From: Catellatospora bangladeshensis
Lineage (GTDB): Bacteria > Actinomycetota > Actinomycetes > Mycobacteriales > Micromonosporaceae
Assembly (NCBI RefSeq): GCF_016862575.1
Contig: NZ_BONF01000005.1
Location: 186,001 to 250,000, forward strand
Reading direction: 5' to 3'
Length of the DNA stretch: 64,000 nt
Below are positions 17,722 through 25,897 of the stretch, one piece after another. The notes under the pieces were generated by a model that saw only the letters and a program-made list of their open reading frames with translations, ran no database searches and was not told the DNA's origin. Both the position numbers and the translations under genes were made by a program. Within the stretch, counting starts at the first letter, position 1; each line of letters opens with the position of its first letter.

Positions 17722-20247
17722 ATGCATCTCGGCAAGTTGTCGAGACCCGTCGCGGTCACCGCGACCGCCCTGCTCATCGGCTCGCTCGCGGTCGCGCCAC
17801 CGGCCGGTGCCACGGCCGCGCCGGCACCCGTTCCGCTGGAGGGCCGCATCACCGACGCCACCACCGGCGAAGCCGTGCCCGGGGCCTGCGTCGACGTGGA
17901 GTTCACCACCTACCTGACGCCCATCGCGACGGTGTGCGCCGACGCCGGCGGCCGGTACGTGCTGGACGCGCGCCTGGCCAGTCAGGTCGGCGTGCGCACC
18001 CGCGCGTACGCCGCCGGGTACGTCGACGAGTGGGGCAAGGGATTCCGACACGCCTTCGCCAGCTCGGTGACCCTGAACCCGGGCAGCACCGTGGTCCGTG
18101 ACTTCGCGCTCGGCCGTGACGCGGGCGAGCTGCGCGGGACTCTGCGCTACAAGTCAGGCAACCCGGCGGGCATGGTTCTCCTGGACTTCCATCCGGGCGG
18201 CGCGGAGGCCGCGCCGGTGGCCCGCCTCTGGACCGGGATCGACGGCACCTGGTCGCTGCCCGCGCTTGCTCCCGGCAGCTACGTGATCAGGTCGAACGCC
18301 GGCTCCGCACAACTGCTCTCCGCGCCCGTGACGGTCACCGCGAACGCCGCCACGACGGCGGACCTGACGCTGAACGCCTACGAGCAGCCACGCCGACGGC
18401 TCTCCGGCACCGTCCGTGACACGTCCGGCGAGCCGGTCGGCGGCGCCCGGGTCACCCTGTGGCTGCCGGCCTACGGCGAGGTGCACTCGGTCGACGCCGA
18501 CGCCGCGGGCGCCTATGCGTTCCCGCCGCTCCCCGGCACCTTCGTGGGCCAGCACTATCTGGTCGCCCGCGCGCCCGGCTTCGCCGACCTGTGGAGCCGC
18601 GACAAGCCGCATCCCGCCTCGGCGAACCGGATCTCCAGCCACCCGGCCGAGGCGGACGGCTGGACGATCGACTTCGTCATGGCGCCGCCGGCCGGCACCA
18701 CCGTCACCGGCACGCTGACCGACGCGGACGGCACCCCTGCCATCGGCCTGGTCCAGGTACGGCAGGCCGACGGCGCCCTGCACACCGGGGTGAGCGGCCC
18801 GGACGGCCGGTACCGGTTCAACAACGTCCGGCCCGGCGACGTGACACTGCAGTACTTCACCGCCGGGCCCATGCAGTACGCCTCAGGCAAGGTGGCGGCC
18901 GAGGAGGCCGACGTCTACCCGGTGGCCCCAGGCGCGACGCTGACCGTGGACAACCGGCTGCACGGCCCCACCGGCGTGCTAGAGGTGCGCACCGTCGACG
19001 GTGTCACGGGCGAGGTGGTGACCACTGCGTGCGTCACCGTCGGCAAGGCCGAGATCTGCGACCCCACCGGCGTGCACCGGTTCGAGGGCCTGCTGCCGGG
19101 TACGCGGCTGATCAGCGTCGACGGCTTGCCATACCACTACGGTGGGGGCCAGAACGTCGTGGTGCGGCCCGACGGTGTCACCATGGCGACGCTCAAGCTT
19201 GGGCCGCAGACCCACGCCGTGGCACGGGTCGCCCGCGCCGCCGACGGCACGGTGCCCGCGGTCTGCCTGCGTCTTGTGGCGGTGTACGGCACCGACCAGT
19301 GGTCCCCCGCCTCGAACCACTTCTGCAACCACGACGGCGCGGGTGGCGACGTGCGGGAGTCCTTCGCCGCTGGTACCGTCAGCGGCCGCTTCCAGGCGTT
19401 CGTGGAGCCGTACGACGTGAGCCGGTTCGGCAGGCAGTGGCTTGGCGCGGCCGGCGGCACCGGGCGCCGCGCAGAGGCCGCCGTCCTGGAGTTCACCGAT
19501 CAGAAAGGCACCACCCTGCCCACCATCACGCTGGACGGCGCCGGCGGGATCACGGGGCGGATCGACAGCGCCTTCGCGACCTCGGGGTCGGTCCGGTGCG
19601 TGCGGTACGCGCCCGAGTTCATCACCGGCCGCGGCGTGTGCGTGACCGCCGGTCAGACGTACGAGCTCACCGGTCTCGGGCCCTATGCCTGGGAGCTGGA
19701 GATCAACACTGGCCATAACGAGGCGTTGACCTGGTCCGGCGGTGCAGGTAACCGCTCCGGCGCCACGGGCGTCCAGGTGACCGCCGGGCAGACCACGCGA
19801 TTCGACCAGACCTTGAAAGCGTGGGGCACTCGGGTGACCGTCAGTGACTCGGGCAACGACTGGATCACGGTCATCGCGCACAGCGCCATCACCGGCGACG
19901 AGGTGTCCGACAACATGGCCATGCAGCTGACGACGGTGTGGGGCCTGCCGGCCGGTCCGGTTTACCTGCACTACCTCGGCGAGACCGACTGCTGGTACCG
20001 CGGCGGGGCGCGTCCATCGGCCGGGCTCGACCGCGCACAGTGGGTCGGCGGAGCGCTGCACCTGTCGGCGAACGACATCGTGGAGATCAAGATCAAGCCG
20101 GGGGTGAACTGCTTCGCGCCACGACCGGAGCTGCTGCCCGCGACCATTCGGCCGAGCCTGTCCGGCGACCTGCGCACCCGGCTCACCGCGGCGGTGACCG
20201 CCGCCGTGCGCACGCTCACCGCGCAGACCCAGCGTCCCGCACGGTGA
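17722..20247 (+). CDS. secreted carboxypeptidase-regulatory-like repeat protein, array copy 3
   Basis: This 841-residue exported protein is the closest paralogue of copy 2. A signal peptide (MHLGKLSRPVAVTATALLIG...) ends near AGATAA. The repeat units align with copy 2 one by one: RLSGTVRDTSGEPVGGARVT, GTLTDADGTPAIGLVQVRQ, TGVLEVRTVDGVTGEVV and the C-terminal DCWYRGGARP plus KPGVNCFAPRPELL. The ATG has AAAGAGG upstream. The frame is open far upstream, but that part is the out-of-frame shadow of copy 2. Function is unknown; an extracellular structural role fits best. Confidence 0.83.
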   Translation: MHLGKLSRPVAVTATALLIGSLAVAPPAGATAAPAPVPLEGRITDATTGEAVPGACVDVEFTTYLTPIATVCADAGGRYVLDARLASQVGVRTRAYAAGYVDEWGKGFRHAFASSVTLNPGSTVVRDFALGRDAGELRGTLRYKSGNPAGMVLLDFHPGGAEAAPVARLWTGIDGTWSLPALAPGSYVIRSNAGSAQLLSAPVTVTANAATTADLTLNAYEQPRRRLSGTVRDTSGEPVGGARVTLWLPAYGEVHSVDADAAGAYAFPPLPGTFVGQHYLVARAPGFADLWSRDKPHPASANRISSHPAEADGWTIDFVMAPPAGTTVTGTLTDADGTPAIGLVQVRQADGALHTGVSGPDGRYRFNNVRPGDVTLQYFTAGPMQYASGKVAAEEADVYPVAPGATLTVDNRLHGPTGVLEVRTVDGVTGEVVTTACVTVGKAEICDPTGVHRFEGLLPGTRLISVDGLPYHYGGGQNVVVRPDGVTMATLKLGPQTHAVARVARAADGTVPAVCLRLVAVYGTDQWSPASNHFCNHDGAGGDVRESFAAGTVSGRFQAFVEPYDVSRFGRQWLGAAGGTGRRAEAAVLEFTDQKGTTLPTITLDGAGGITGRIDSAFATSGSVRCVRYAPEFITGRGVCVTAGQTYELTGLGPYAWELEINTGHNEALTWSGGAGNRSGATGVQVTAGQTTRFDQTLKAWGTRVTVSDSGNDWITVIAHSAITGDEVSDNMAMQLTTVWGLPAGPVYLHYLGETDCWYRGGARPSAGLDRAQWVGGALHLSANDIVEIKIKPGVNCFAPRPELLPATIRPSLSGDLRTRLTAAVTAAVRTLTAQTQRPAR

Positions 20248-20260
20248 GGCACTGAGCTGA

Positions 20261-20304
20261 CGGGAACAGGGCTCCGCCAACGCTGTCGGGGAGCCCTGTT
20301 CCCG
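20261..20304. terminator. bidirectional terminator between array and nuoH
   Basis: A perfect 15-base stem (CGGGAACAGGGCTCC with GGAGCCCTGTTCCCG) and a 14-base loop lie between the convergent array copy 3 and nuoH. Confidence 0.85.
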
Positions 20305-20311
20305 TGGCGGG

Positions 20312-21268
20312 TCAGCCCAGGGCCACCCGTATGCCGGCGGTGAGGATCAGCTGGAACAGCGCGAGCGGCACCAGCACCAGCCAGCACAGCCGCTGCAGCT
20401 GGTCCTCGCGCAGCCGGGGCCAGGAGACCCGCAGCCAGATCACCACGAACGCCACCAGGCCGGTCTTCAGCAGCATCCACAGCCAGCCCACGCTGTCCGC
20501 CCACGGGCCGTGCCAGCCGCCGAGGAACAGCGCCGCGGTCAGCGCCGAGATCACCACGATGCCGACGTACTCGGCGAGCAGGAAGAACGCGAAGCGCAGG
20601 CCGGTGTACTCGGTCATGTAGCCGAAGACCAGCTCCGAATCGGCGATCGGCATGTCGAACGGGGGCCGCCGGATCTCGGCCAGGCCGGACACGAAGAAGA
20701 CCACCATCGCGGGCAGCTGCCACAGCAGCCACCACGGCTCCCAGGCGGCCACGATGCCGGGCAGGCTCAGCGTGCCGGCGGCCATCGCGACGCTGGCCGC
20801 CGCGAGCACGAACGGCAGCTCGTACCCGAGCAGCTGCGCGGCCGCCCGCAGGCCGCCGAGCAGCGAGTACTTGTTCGCCGAGGACCAGGCGGCCATAAGC
20901 ACCGCGATCACGCCGATGCCGACCACGGCGAGCACGAAGAACAGGCCGATGTCGAGCGGCTGCCCGACCAGGTCGCCCGGCCCGAGCGGGATGACCAGCA
21001 GCACGAGCAGGTACGGCAGCAGCGCGACCGCCGGGGCCAGGCGGAACACCGGCCCGTCGGCGTCGCGCGGGGTGATGTCCTCCTTCTGCGCGAACTTCAC
21101 CCCGTCCGCGATGAGCTGCGCCCAGCCGTGGAACGCGCCCGCGTACATGGGCCCGAGCCGGGACTGCATGTGCGCCATCACCTTGTGCTCGGTCTGCCCG
21201 ACCAGCAGCGGCAGCGTCAGGAACGCCACCGCCACCAGCGCCACTCTGAGAACGATCTCCCAGGTCAC
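20312..21268 (-). CDS. nuoH: NADH-quinone oxidoreductase subunit H (divergent)
   Basis: NuoH is the membrane subunit that forms the quinone-entry channel and joins the two arms of complex I. The 318-residue protein keeps QSRLGP (36-41), GYELPF with Glu150, and the loop EIRRPPFDMPIADSELVFGY. In that loop the usual PEAEQEL is PIADSEL, so one conserved glutamate is isoleucine (208) and another is aspartate (210), while Glu212 and Glu220 remain. The GTG start overlaps the nuoC stop as GTGA. This sets it in a two-gene nuoCH unit with no nuoD between. Confidence 0.93.
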   Translation of the reverse strand: MTWEIVLRVALVAVAFLTLPLLVGQTEHKVMAHMQSRLGPMYAGAFHGWAQLIADGVKFAQKEDITPRDADGPVFRLAPAVALLPYLLVLLVIPLGPGDLVGQPLDIGLFFVLAVVGIGVIAVLMAAWSSANKYSLLGGLRAAAQLLGYELPFVLAAASVAMAAGTLSLPGIVAAWEPWWLLWQLPAMVVFFVSGLAEIRRPPFDMPIADSELVFGYMTEYTGLRFAFFLLAEYVGIVVISALTAALFLGGWHGPWADSVGWLWMLLKTGLVAFVVIWLRVSWPRLREDQLQRLCWLVLVPLALFQLILTAGIRVALG

Positions 21269-21825
21269 GACTGCGGCCCCCACTCCCCCGGCGCGGGCAC
21301 GCCCGGCGGGCGGATCGCCTGGCGCTTCGAGCCGGTCTCCGACTCGCCCGGCTCCTTGGCCCCGGGCCAGGGCTTGGCGACCCGGCTGGCCAGCACGAAG
21401 CTCTTGCGCAGCGGGTGGCCCTCGAACTCCGGCGGCAGCAGCAGCGGCTCCAGCGGGCCGGGGAAGCCGATGCCGAACATCTCGTACGTCTCCCGCTCGT
21501 GCCATGCCGCGCCGGGGTACACGGCCACCGCGGACGGCAGCGACGCGCCCTCGGCGGGCACCCGGGTGCGCAGCAGCGCGCCGTGCCGCTCGGTGGTGGA
21601 CCACACGTGCGCCACCACGTCGTAGCCGGCGTCCAGCTCGTCCACGGCGGACAGCCAGTCGAAGAAGTCGCAGGACAGCCCGTCGCGCGCGGCGGTCAGC
21701 GCCGCGACCCACTGCTCGGCGGGCACGTCCACGGTGGCGCGGGCGTACGCCCCGCCGCCGGACACCCCCGCCTGGGCGCCCGCCACCAGCTCGCTCAGGC
21801 GCGCCCCGATCTCCTCCGGCGTCAT
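21265..21825 (-). CDS. nuoC: NADH-quinone oxidoreductase subunit C
   Basis: NuoC (30-kDa subunit) supports the peripheral arm of complex I and packs on NuoB and NuoD. The 186-residue protein keeps WHERETYEMFGIGFPG and the end motif PPEFEGHPLRKSF, followed by a KPWPGAKEPGE tail. The ATG at 21825 has AGGA eight bases upstream; a second ATG lies three codons earlier. In standard operons nuoD follows, but here the next gene is nuoH, overlapping by four bases. Confidence 0.92.
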   Translation of the reverse strand: MTPEEIGARLSELVAGAQAGVSGGGAYARATVDVPAEQWVAALTAARDGLSCDFFDWLSAVDELDAGYDVVAHVWSTTERHGALLRTRVPAEGASLPSAVAVYPGAAWHERETYEMFGIGFPGPLEPLLLPPEFEGHPLRKSFVLASRVAKPWPGAKEPGESETGSKRQAIRPPGVPAPGEWGPQS

Positions 21826-21915
21826 GCCCGGCATCCTATGCCCGCGACGGCCCACCCCGCCCCTGTCCGGCCGCGGCGGCCACCGACGGGACGGACCGCG
21901 CGTTTCGGTGGGGGC

Positions 21916-21924
21916 TATGCTGCG
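21916..21924 (+). promoter_or_regulatory. candidate promoter -10 of first ECF module
   Basis: TATGCTGCG lies 39 bases before the sigma-factor start. The identical nonamer occurs 42 bases before the second sigma gene (23256-23264), which suggests a shared, possibly autoregulated promoter. Confidence 0.45.
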
Positions 21925-21954
21925 GCGGACTTCCGCACAATCCAGGAGCCGGCC

Positions 21955-22455
21955 GTGACCGAACACCGCGACTTCGCGGAGTTCTACGCTGCCTCGTTCC
22001 ACAAGCTGGCCGGGGCGCTGTACGTCTACACCGGCGACCTCGCCGAGGCGCAGGACGTGGTGCAGGAGGCGATGATCCGGGCCCTGGCCCGCTGGTCCGC
22101 CGTGTCCACCTACGAGGAACCGGCGGCGTGGGTGCGCCGGGTCGCCTGGAACCTGGCCACGAGCCGGTGGCGGCGGGTGCGCCGGGGCTTCGAGCTGGCC
22201 GTGCGCGACCACGTCGAGCAGGACGCGGCTGGGCCGGAGCCGGACCGGGTGGCGGTGGTCGCGGCGCTGGCCACCCTCCCGGCGCGCCAGCGTCAGGCGG
22301 TCGTGCTGCACTACCTGGAGGATCTGCCGATCGCCGAGGTCGCCGAGATGGTGGGGGCGGCCGAGGGCACGGTCAAGTCGTGGTTGCACCGCGCCCGGAC
22401 CGCGCTCGCCGACCGGCTGTCCGACCTGGCCCCGGAGGAGGTGGACCGTGTCTGA
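21955..22455 (+). CDS. ECF sigma factor (module 1)
   Basis: This 166-residue protein is an extracytoplasmic-function sigma factor. Region 2 starts with FAEFYAASFHKLAGALYVYTGD and includes the EAQDVVQEAMIRAL core. Region 4 has LPARQRQAVVLHYLEDLPIAEVAEMVGAAEGTVKSWLHRAR as its helix-turn-helix (about residues 102-150). The GTG start has a CAGGAG ribosome site. The stop overlaps the next gene by eight bases (GTGTCTGA), so sigma and membrane partner are translationally coupled. A near-identical module follows at 23298. Confidence 0.92.
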   Translation: MTEHRDFAEFYAASFHKLAGALYVYTGDLAEAQDVVQEAMIRALARWSAVSTYEEPAAWVRRVAWNLATSRWRRVRRGFELAVRDHVEQDAAGPEPDRVAVVAALATLPARQRQAVVLHYLEDLPIAEVAEMVGAAEGTVKSWLHRARTALADRLSDLAPEEVDRV

Positions 22456-23221
22456 CGACCTCCGCCGCCTGCTGGGCGACGCGAGCGCGGCGGCCCGGCC
22501 GCACCTGAGCCCGCCGGGAGCCGAGGCGGCCCGGCGTACGCTGCGCCGCCGCCGGCTGACTCGCGCCTCGGTACTGGCCGTGGTCGCCGCCGTGCTGGCG
22601 CTGGCCGGGCTGCAGCAGCTGCCGCACCGGGGCCCGGCGCCGACGCCGCTGGTGCCCACGCCCGTGCCCGGCCCGTCCACGGGCCCGTCGGCCACCCCGT
22701 CGCCGTCGCCGTCGGCCGCCGTGTCGGCCAGCCCTTCGCCGACCGGGCAGCCCCGGCCGGGCCCCTCGCCGAGCAGGTCGCGGTCCTCCTCGAACCAGGT
22801 CCTGGCGTCGCCGGCGGCCCCGCCGCCGTGCCTGCCCGCGGTGCGGCCGCGGATCGCCGGGGCCACCGCACCGGGGCCGGGCACGATGACCTTCTCGCTG
22901 ACCGCGGCCGACGTGTCCCGGCTCTGCCCGGGGCGGCGGATGCACATCAGCTGGGCCTCGTACCGGGTCACCTTCGAGAGCCGGCTGGTGCTGGTGGACA
23001 GCGGCGAACTGGACCTGGACGCGACCACCCGCACCGGCACCGGGACCCTCAGCGACGTCTACGGCTGCCAGGCCGACCGCTACTTCTACCTGGGCAGTCA
23101 CACGTTCCCGGCGGAGATCGCGCCGAACACCCACCTGAGCCTGCCCGCCTGGAGCGCCGGGCGCACCACCGGCCTGTTCGAGAAGCACTACCTGCCGCGG
23201 GACGGCTGCGCCTTCTACTGA
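22448..23221 (+). CDS. single-pass membrane protein coupled to ECF sigma (putative sensor or anti-sigma)
   Basis: This 257-residue protein has a short cytoplasmic part (1-38) ending in an Arg cluster, one membrane helix (about 39-56), a long Pro/Ser-rich linker and an extracellular domain with four cysteines (from about residue 118). No zinc-finger anti-sigma motif (HxxxCxxC) is present in the cytoplasmic part, so an anti-sigma role is inference from position only. The outer domain shares HISWASY with the second module's KIFWASY. It is translated from a GTG inside the end of the sigma gene. Confidence 0.75.
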   Translation: MSDDLRRLLGDASAAARPHLSPPGAEAARRTLRRRRLTRASVLAVVAAVLALAGLQQLPHRGPAPTPLVPTPVPGPSTGPSATPSPSPSAAVSASPSPTGQPRPGPSPSRSRSSSNQVLASPAAPPPCLPAVRPRIAGATAPGPGTMTFSLTAADVSRLCPGRRMHISWASYRVTFESRLVLVDSGELDLDATTRTGTGTLSDVYGCQADRYFYLGSHTFPAEIAPNTHLSLPAWSAGRTTGLFEKHYLPRDGCAFY

Positions 23222-23255
23222 TCCGCGGTGGCGCAACAGGTCCGGCGAGCTTCGT

Positions 23256-23264
23256 TATGCTGCG
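23256..23264 (+). promoter_or_regulatory. candidate promoter -10 of second ECF module
   Basis: TATGCTGCG occurs here in the same position relative to the sigma start as in module 1. Confidence 0.45.
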
Positions 23265-23297
23265 ATCTCATCCCCCGTACACCCTTCGGAGACGCCC

Positions 23298-23804
23298 GTG
23301 GCCGGACACCGCGATTTCGCGGAGTTCTACGCGGCCGCGTTCCATCCGCTGGCCACGCAGCTGTTCCTGCACACCGGGAGCGCCGCGGAGGCGCAGGACG
23401 TGGTGCAGGAGGCCATGTGCCGGGCGTACGACCGGTGGAGCACCGTCGCCGAGCACGAGGATCCGGTGGCCTGGGTGCGCCGCGTGGCGTGGAACCTGGC
23501 CACCAGCCGGTGGCGGCGGGTGCGCCGGGGCATCGAGCTGATCACCCGGGACCGGCTGGTTGAATCGACGCCGGGCCCCAATCCCGACCGCATCGCCATC
23601 GCCACCGCGCTGGCGACCCTGCCCGCCCGGCAGCGGCAGGCGGTCATCCTGCACTACCTCGAGGACCTGCCGATCGCCGAGATCGCGGCGCTCACCGGGG
23701 CCGCCGAGGGCACGGTCAAGTCGTGGCTGCACCGCGCGCGGCATACGCTGGCGTCCCGGCTCAGCGAGGCGCTACCGGCTGCGGAGGAGGTCGACCGTGT
23801 CTGA
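23298..23804 (+). CDS. ECF sigma factor (module 2)
   Basis: This 168-residue ECF sigma factor is a close paralogue of the module 1 sigma. Shared stretches include HRDFAEFYAA, EAQDVVQEAM, WVRRVAWNLATSRWRRVRRG and the region 4 core LPARQRQAV. The GTG start follows CGGAG. Its stop overlaps the next start by the same eight bases (GTGTCTGA) as in module 1. The promoter-recognition helices differ slightly (AEIAALTGAAEGTVKSWL versus AEVAEMVGAAEGTVKSWL), so cross-talk between modules is possible. Confidence 0.92.
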   Translation: MAGHRDFAEFYAAAFHPLATQLFLHTGSAAEAQDVVQEAMCRAYDRWSTVAEHEDPVAWVRRVAWNLATSRWRRVRRGIELITRDRLVESTPGPNPDRIAIATALATLPARQRQAVILHYLEDLPIAEIAALTGAAEGTVKSWLHRARHTLASRLSEALPAAEEVDRV

Positions 23805-24537
23805 GTTCGACCCCGTCCGGGACGCCTTCGGCGACGCCCGCAGCAGCCTCAAGGGCGCCTTCGTCCCGGCGGGCGTGGACGCGGTGCTGGGCACCGTGCG
23901 GCGGCGCCGGATCCGCCGCCGGGCCGGGGCGGTCGCCGTGGTCGCGGCGGTCGCGGCGCTGGCCGTCGCGGTCCCGTGGGCCAACCGCAGCACGCCCCCG
24001 GCGGTGCCCGGCCCCAGCCCGAGCGCCTCGCCCAGCGAGCTGCCGCAGCTCACGCCCACCCCCACCGCGGAGCAGATCGACGGCGCCGGGGTCGGGCCGA
24101 AGCTCGCCTGCCGGGCGAAGCCGGAGGCGTACGTCGAGGGCGCGGGCGCGGCCGGGGACCACGAGGTCACCATGGGGCTGACCGACGCGTCCACGTTCTG
24201 CGCCGGGAAGAAGGTCAAGATCTTCTGGGCGTCGTACGCCTGCCAGGCCGACGGCACCCAGGACCTCGTCGAGCACGAGACGTTCCACCTGGAGCCGGGC
24301 GACCGGTCGGTCACCACCACGGTGCGCTGGCCCGCCGACCCGGAGAACCTGGGCGTCCGGGTCATCTACGTGGTCGGCGACCTCGCGGTGCTGTCCGAGA
24401 TCCCCGTGGGCAAACGCCAGCAGTATCCGTACTGGACGCGCGCCCGGGGCAGCGGCGCCTTCGCCAACCACACGATGGGCGAGATGCACTGCGGCCCGCC
24501 GCCGTCGGCGACCCCGAGCGCGAGCCCCAGCGCCTGA
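23797..24537 (+). CDS. single-pass membrane protein coupled to ECF sigma (module 2)
   Basis: This 246-residue protein has the same plan as its module 1 counterpart: a basic cytoplasmic part, a membrane helix at about 44-61, a Pro/Ser/Thr linker and an extracellular domain with four cysteines. The outer domain contains TFCAGKKVKIFWASYACQ, matching LCPGRRMHISWASY in module 1. The tail is a Pro/Ser/Ala repeat. No classical anti-sigma zinc motif is visible. The GTG at 23797 is chosen because of the coupling overlap; the frame upstream is a shadow of the sigma gene. Confidence 0.73.
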   Translation: MSEFDPVRDAFGDARSSLKGAFVPAGVDAVLGTVRRRRIRRRAGAVAVVAAVAALAVAVPWANRSTPPAVPGPSPSASPSELPQLTPTPTAEQIDGAGVGPKLACRAKPEAYVEGAGAAGDHEVTMGLTDASTFCAGKKVKIFWASYACQADGTQDLVEHETFHLEPGDRSVTTTVRWPADPENLGVRVIYVVGDLAVLSEIPVGKRQQYPYWTRARGSGAFANHTMGEMHCGPPPSATPSASPSA

Positions 24538-24541
24538 GCGC

Positions 24542-25849
24542 TCACACGCCCGGGATCGCGCCGTTGCGGAACAGGTCCACGAACAGCTGGTGGTCGGCGC
24601 GGGCCTGGGCGCCGTACGCGTGCGCGAACTCGACCAGGCCGCCGGTGAAGCCCTGCTCGTCGCGGTCCAGCTCGGCGACGATCGCCTCCTCGGTGGAGAA
24701 GTCGACCAGGTCGTGGCTGGACTCGTCGTCGGCGACCGAGTGCATGCGGGCCACCGCCCGGCCCAGCTCGCGCACCACGCTGACCAGCTCGTCCGGCTCG
24801 TTCACGTCGGCCCAGTCCAGGTCGGCGGCGTACGGCGACACCTCGGCGACGAGCTGGCCGACCCCGTCCAGCTCGGTGTAGCCCAGCCAGGCGTCCGCGG
24901 CGGCCTGCAGCGCCCGCTGCGACTCGGCGGTCCGGTGCCCCTGGTGCAGGAAGTAGCCGCGCACCCGGGCGTCGTCGACGTAGCGGGAGACCGCCGGGGT
25001 CTGCGCCTGCTTCATGTAGACCACGACGTCGTTCTCCAGCGCCTGGGTGTGGCCCTCCAGCAGCAGGCTGTACGACGGCAGCCCCGCCGAGCCGATGCCG
25101 ACCCCCTTGCGCAGCACCACGTCCTTGATGGTGCGCTCGATGCCGCGGTGACCCGTATGCGCGTGGTGCGGGTTGAGCGTGCCCAGGTAGCCCCGGAACG
25201 CCTCCTCCACGGCCGCGCGGGTCGCGGCGTCGATGCGGTACACCCCGTCGCGCTCGGCGAAGCGCCGCTCGTACCCGTCGATCACGGTGAGCCCGTCCAG
25301 CAGCTCCACTCGGGTGTTGAGCCGCGCCTGCTGGAGCACCCGGTGCAGCGGCCCGGTGGTGGTGGACAGGGTCAGCGAGCCGATCGCGTCGTCGCCGCCC
25401 TGCGCGATGGCCCGCAGCTCGGCCAGGTACGCCCCCGCGAAGCTGCGCACCAGGTGGCCGATCATGTGGTCGGACAGCGCCTTGCCGTACGCGAGCAGCG
25501 CGATGCTGGCGCACAGCCGCCGCAGGTCCCACAGGAACGGCCCGACGTACGCCTCGTCGAAGTCGTTGACGTTGAAGACCAGCACCCCGTCGGCGTTCAT
25601 GTAGGTGCCGAAGTTCTCCGCGTGCAGGTCGCCGTGGATCCACACCCGGCTGGTCGCCTCGGTGAGGAACGCGCCGTCGGCGTACTGCCCGGTCATGTCC
25701 GCGTAGAACAGCGCCGCGCTGCCGCGGTAGAACGCGAACGCGCTGGAGGCCATCTTGCGGAACTTGCGCCGGAACGCGGCCGGCTCGGCCGTCATCAGCG
25801 GCCCGAACTCGGTGACCAGCACGTCCAGGATCTGCTCGGAGCGCGTCAT
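24542..25849 (-). CDS. DUF2252 family protein
   Basis: This 435-residue protein matches DUF2252, a family with a kinase-like fold and no established function. Motifs that look catalytic are WIHGDLHAENFGTY and FNVNDFDEA, reminiscent of the HGD and D-containing loops of aminoglycoside-kinase-like enzymes. No signal peptide is present. The ATG has TAGCGT six bases upstream and no ribosome site, so it is probably leaderless. It ends four bases from the convergent membrane-protein gene and lies between nuoB and nuoC. Confidence 0.85.
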   Translation of the reverse strand: MTRSEQILDVLVTEFGPLMTAEPAAFRRKFRKMASSAFAFYRGSAALFYADMTGQYADGAFLTEATSRVWIHGDLHAENFGTYMNADGVLVFNVNDFDEAYVGPFLWDLRRLCASIALLAYGKALSDHMIGHLVRSFAGAYLAELRAIAQGGDDAIGSLTLSTTTGPLHRVLQQARLNTRVELLDGLTVIDGYERRFAERDGVYRIDAATRAAVEEAFRGYLGTLNPHHAHTGHRGIERTIKDVVLRKGVGIGSAGLPSYSLLLEGHTQALENDVVVYMKQAQTPAVSRYVDDARVRGYFLHQGHRTAESQRALQAAADAWLGYTELDGVGQLVAEVSPYAADLDWADVNEPDELVSVVRELGRAVARMHSVADDESSHDLVDFSTEEAIVAELDRDEQGFTGGLVEFAHAYGAQARADHQLFVDLFRNGAIPGV

Positions 25850-25897
25850 GGGTGGACGCTAACCCGCCCCCGCAAGGTCACGCTGCGGAAACCGGAC

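Noticed and set aside
12098-20247. The secreted array as carboxypeptidases
   Set aside because: Only the regulatory-like beta-sandwich pattern is present. No HxxE zinc motif or other peptidase active site is visible.
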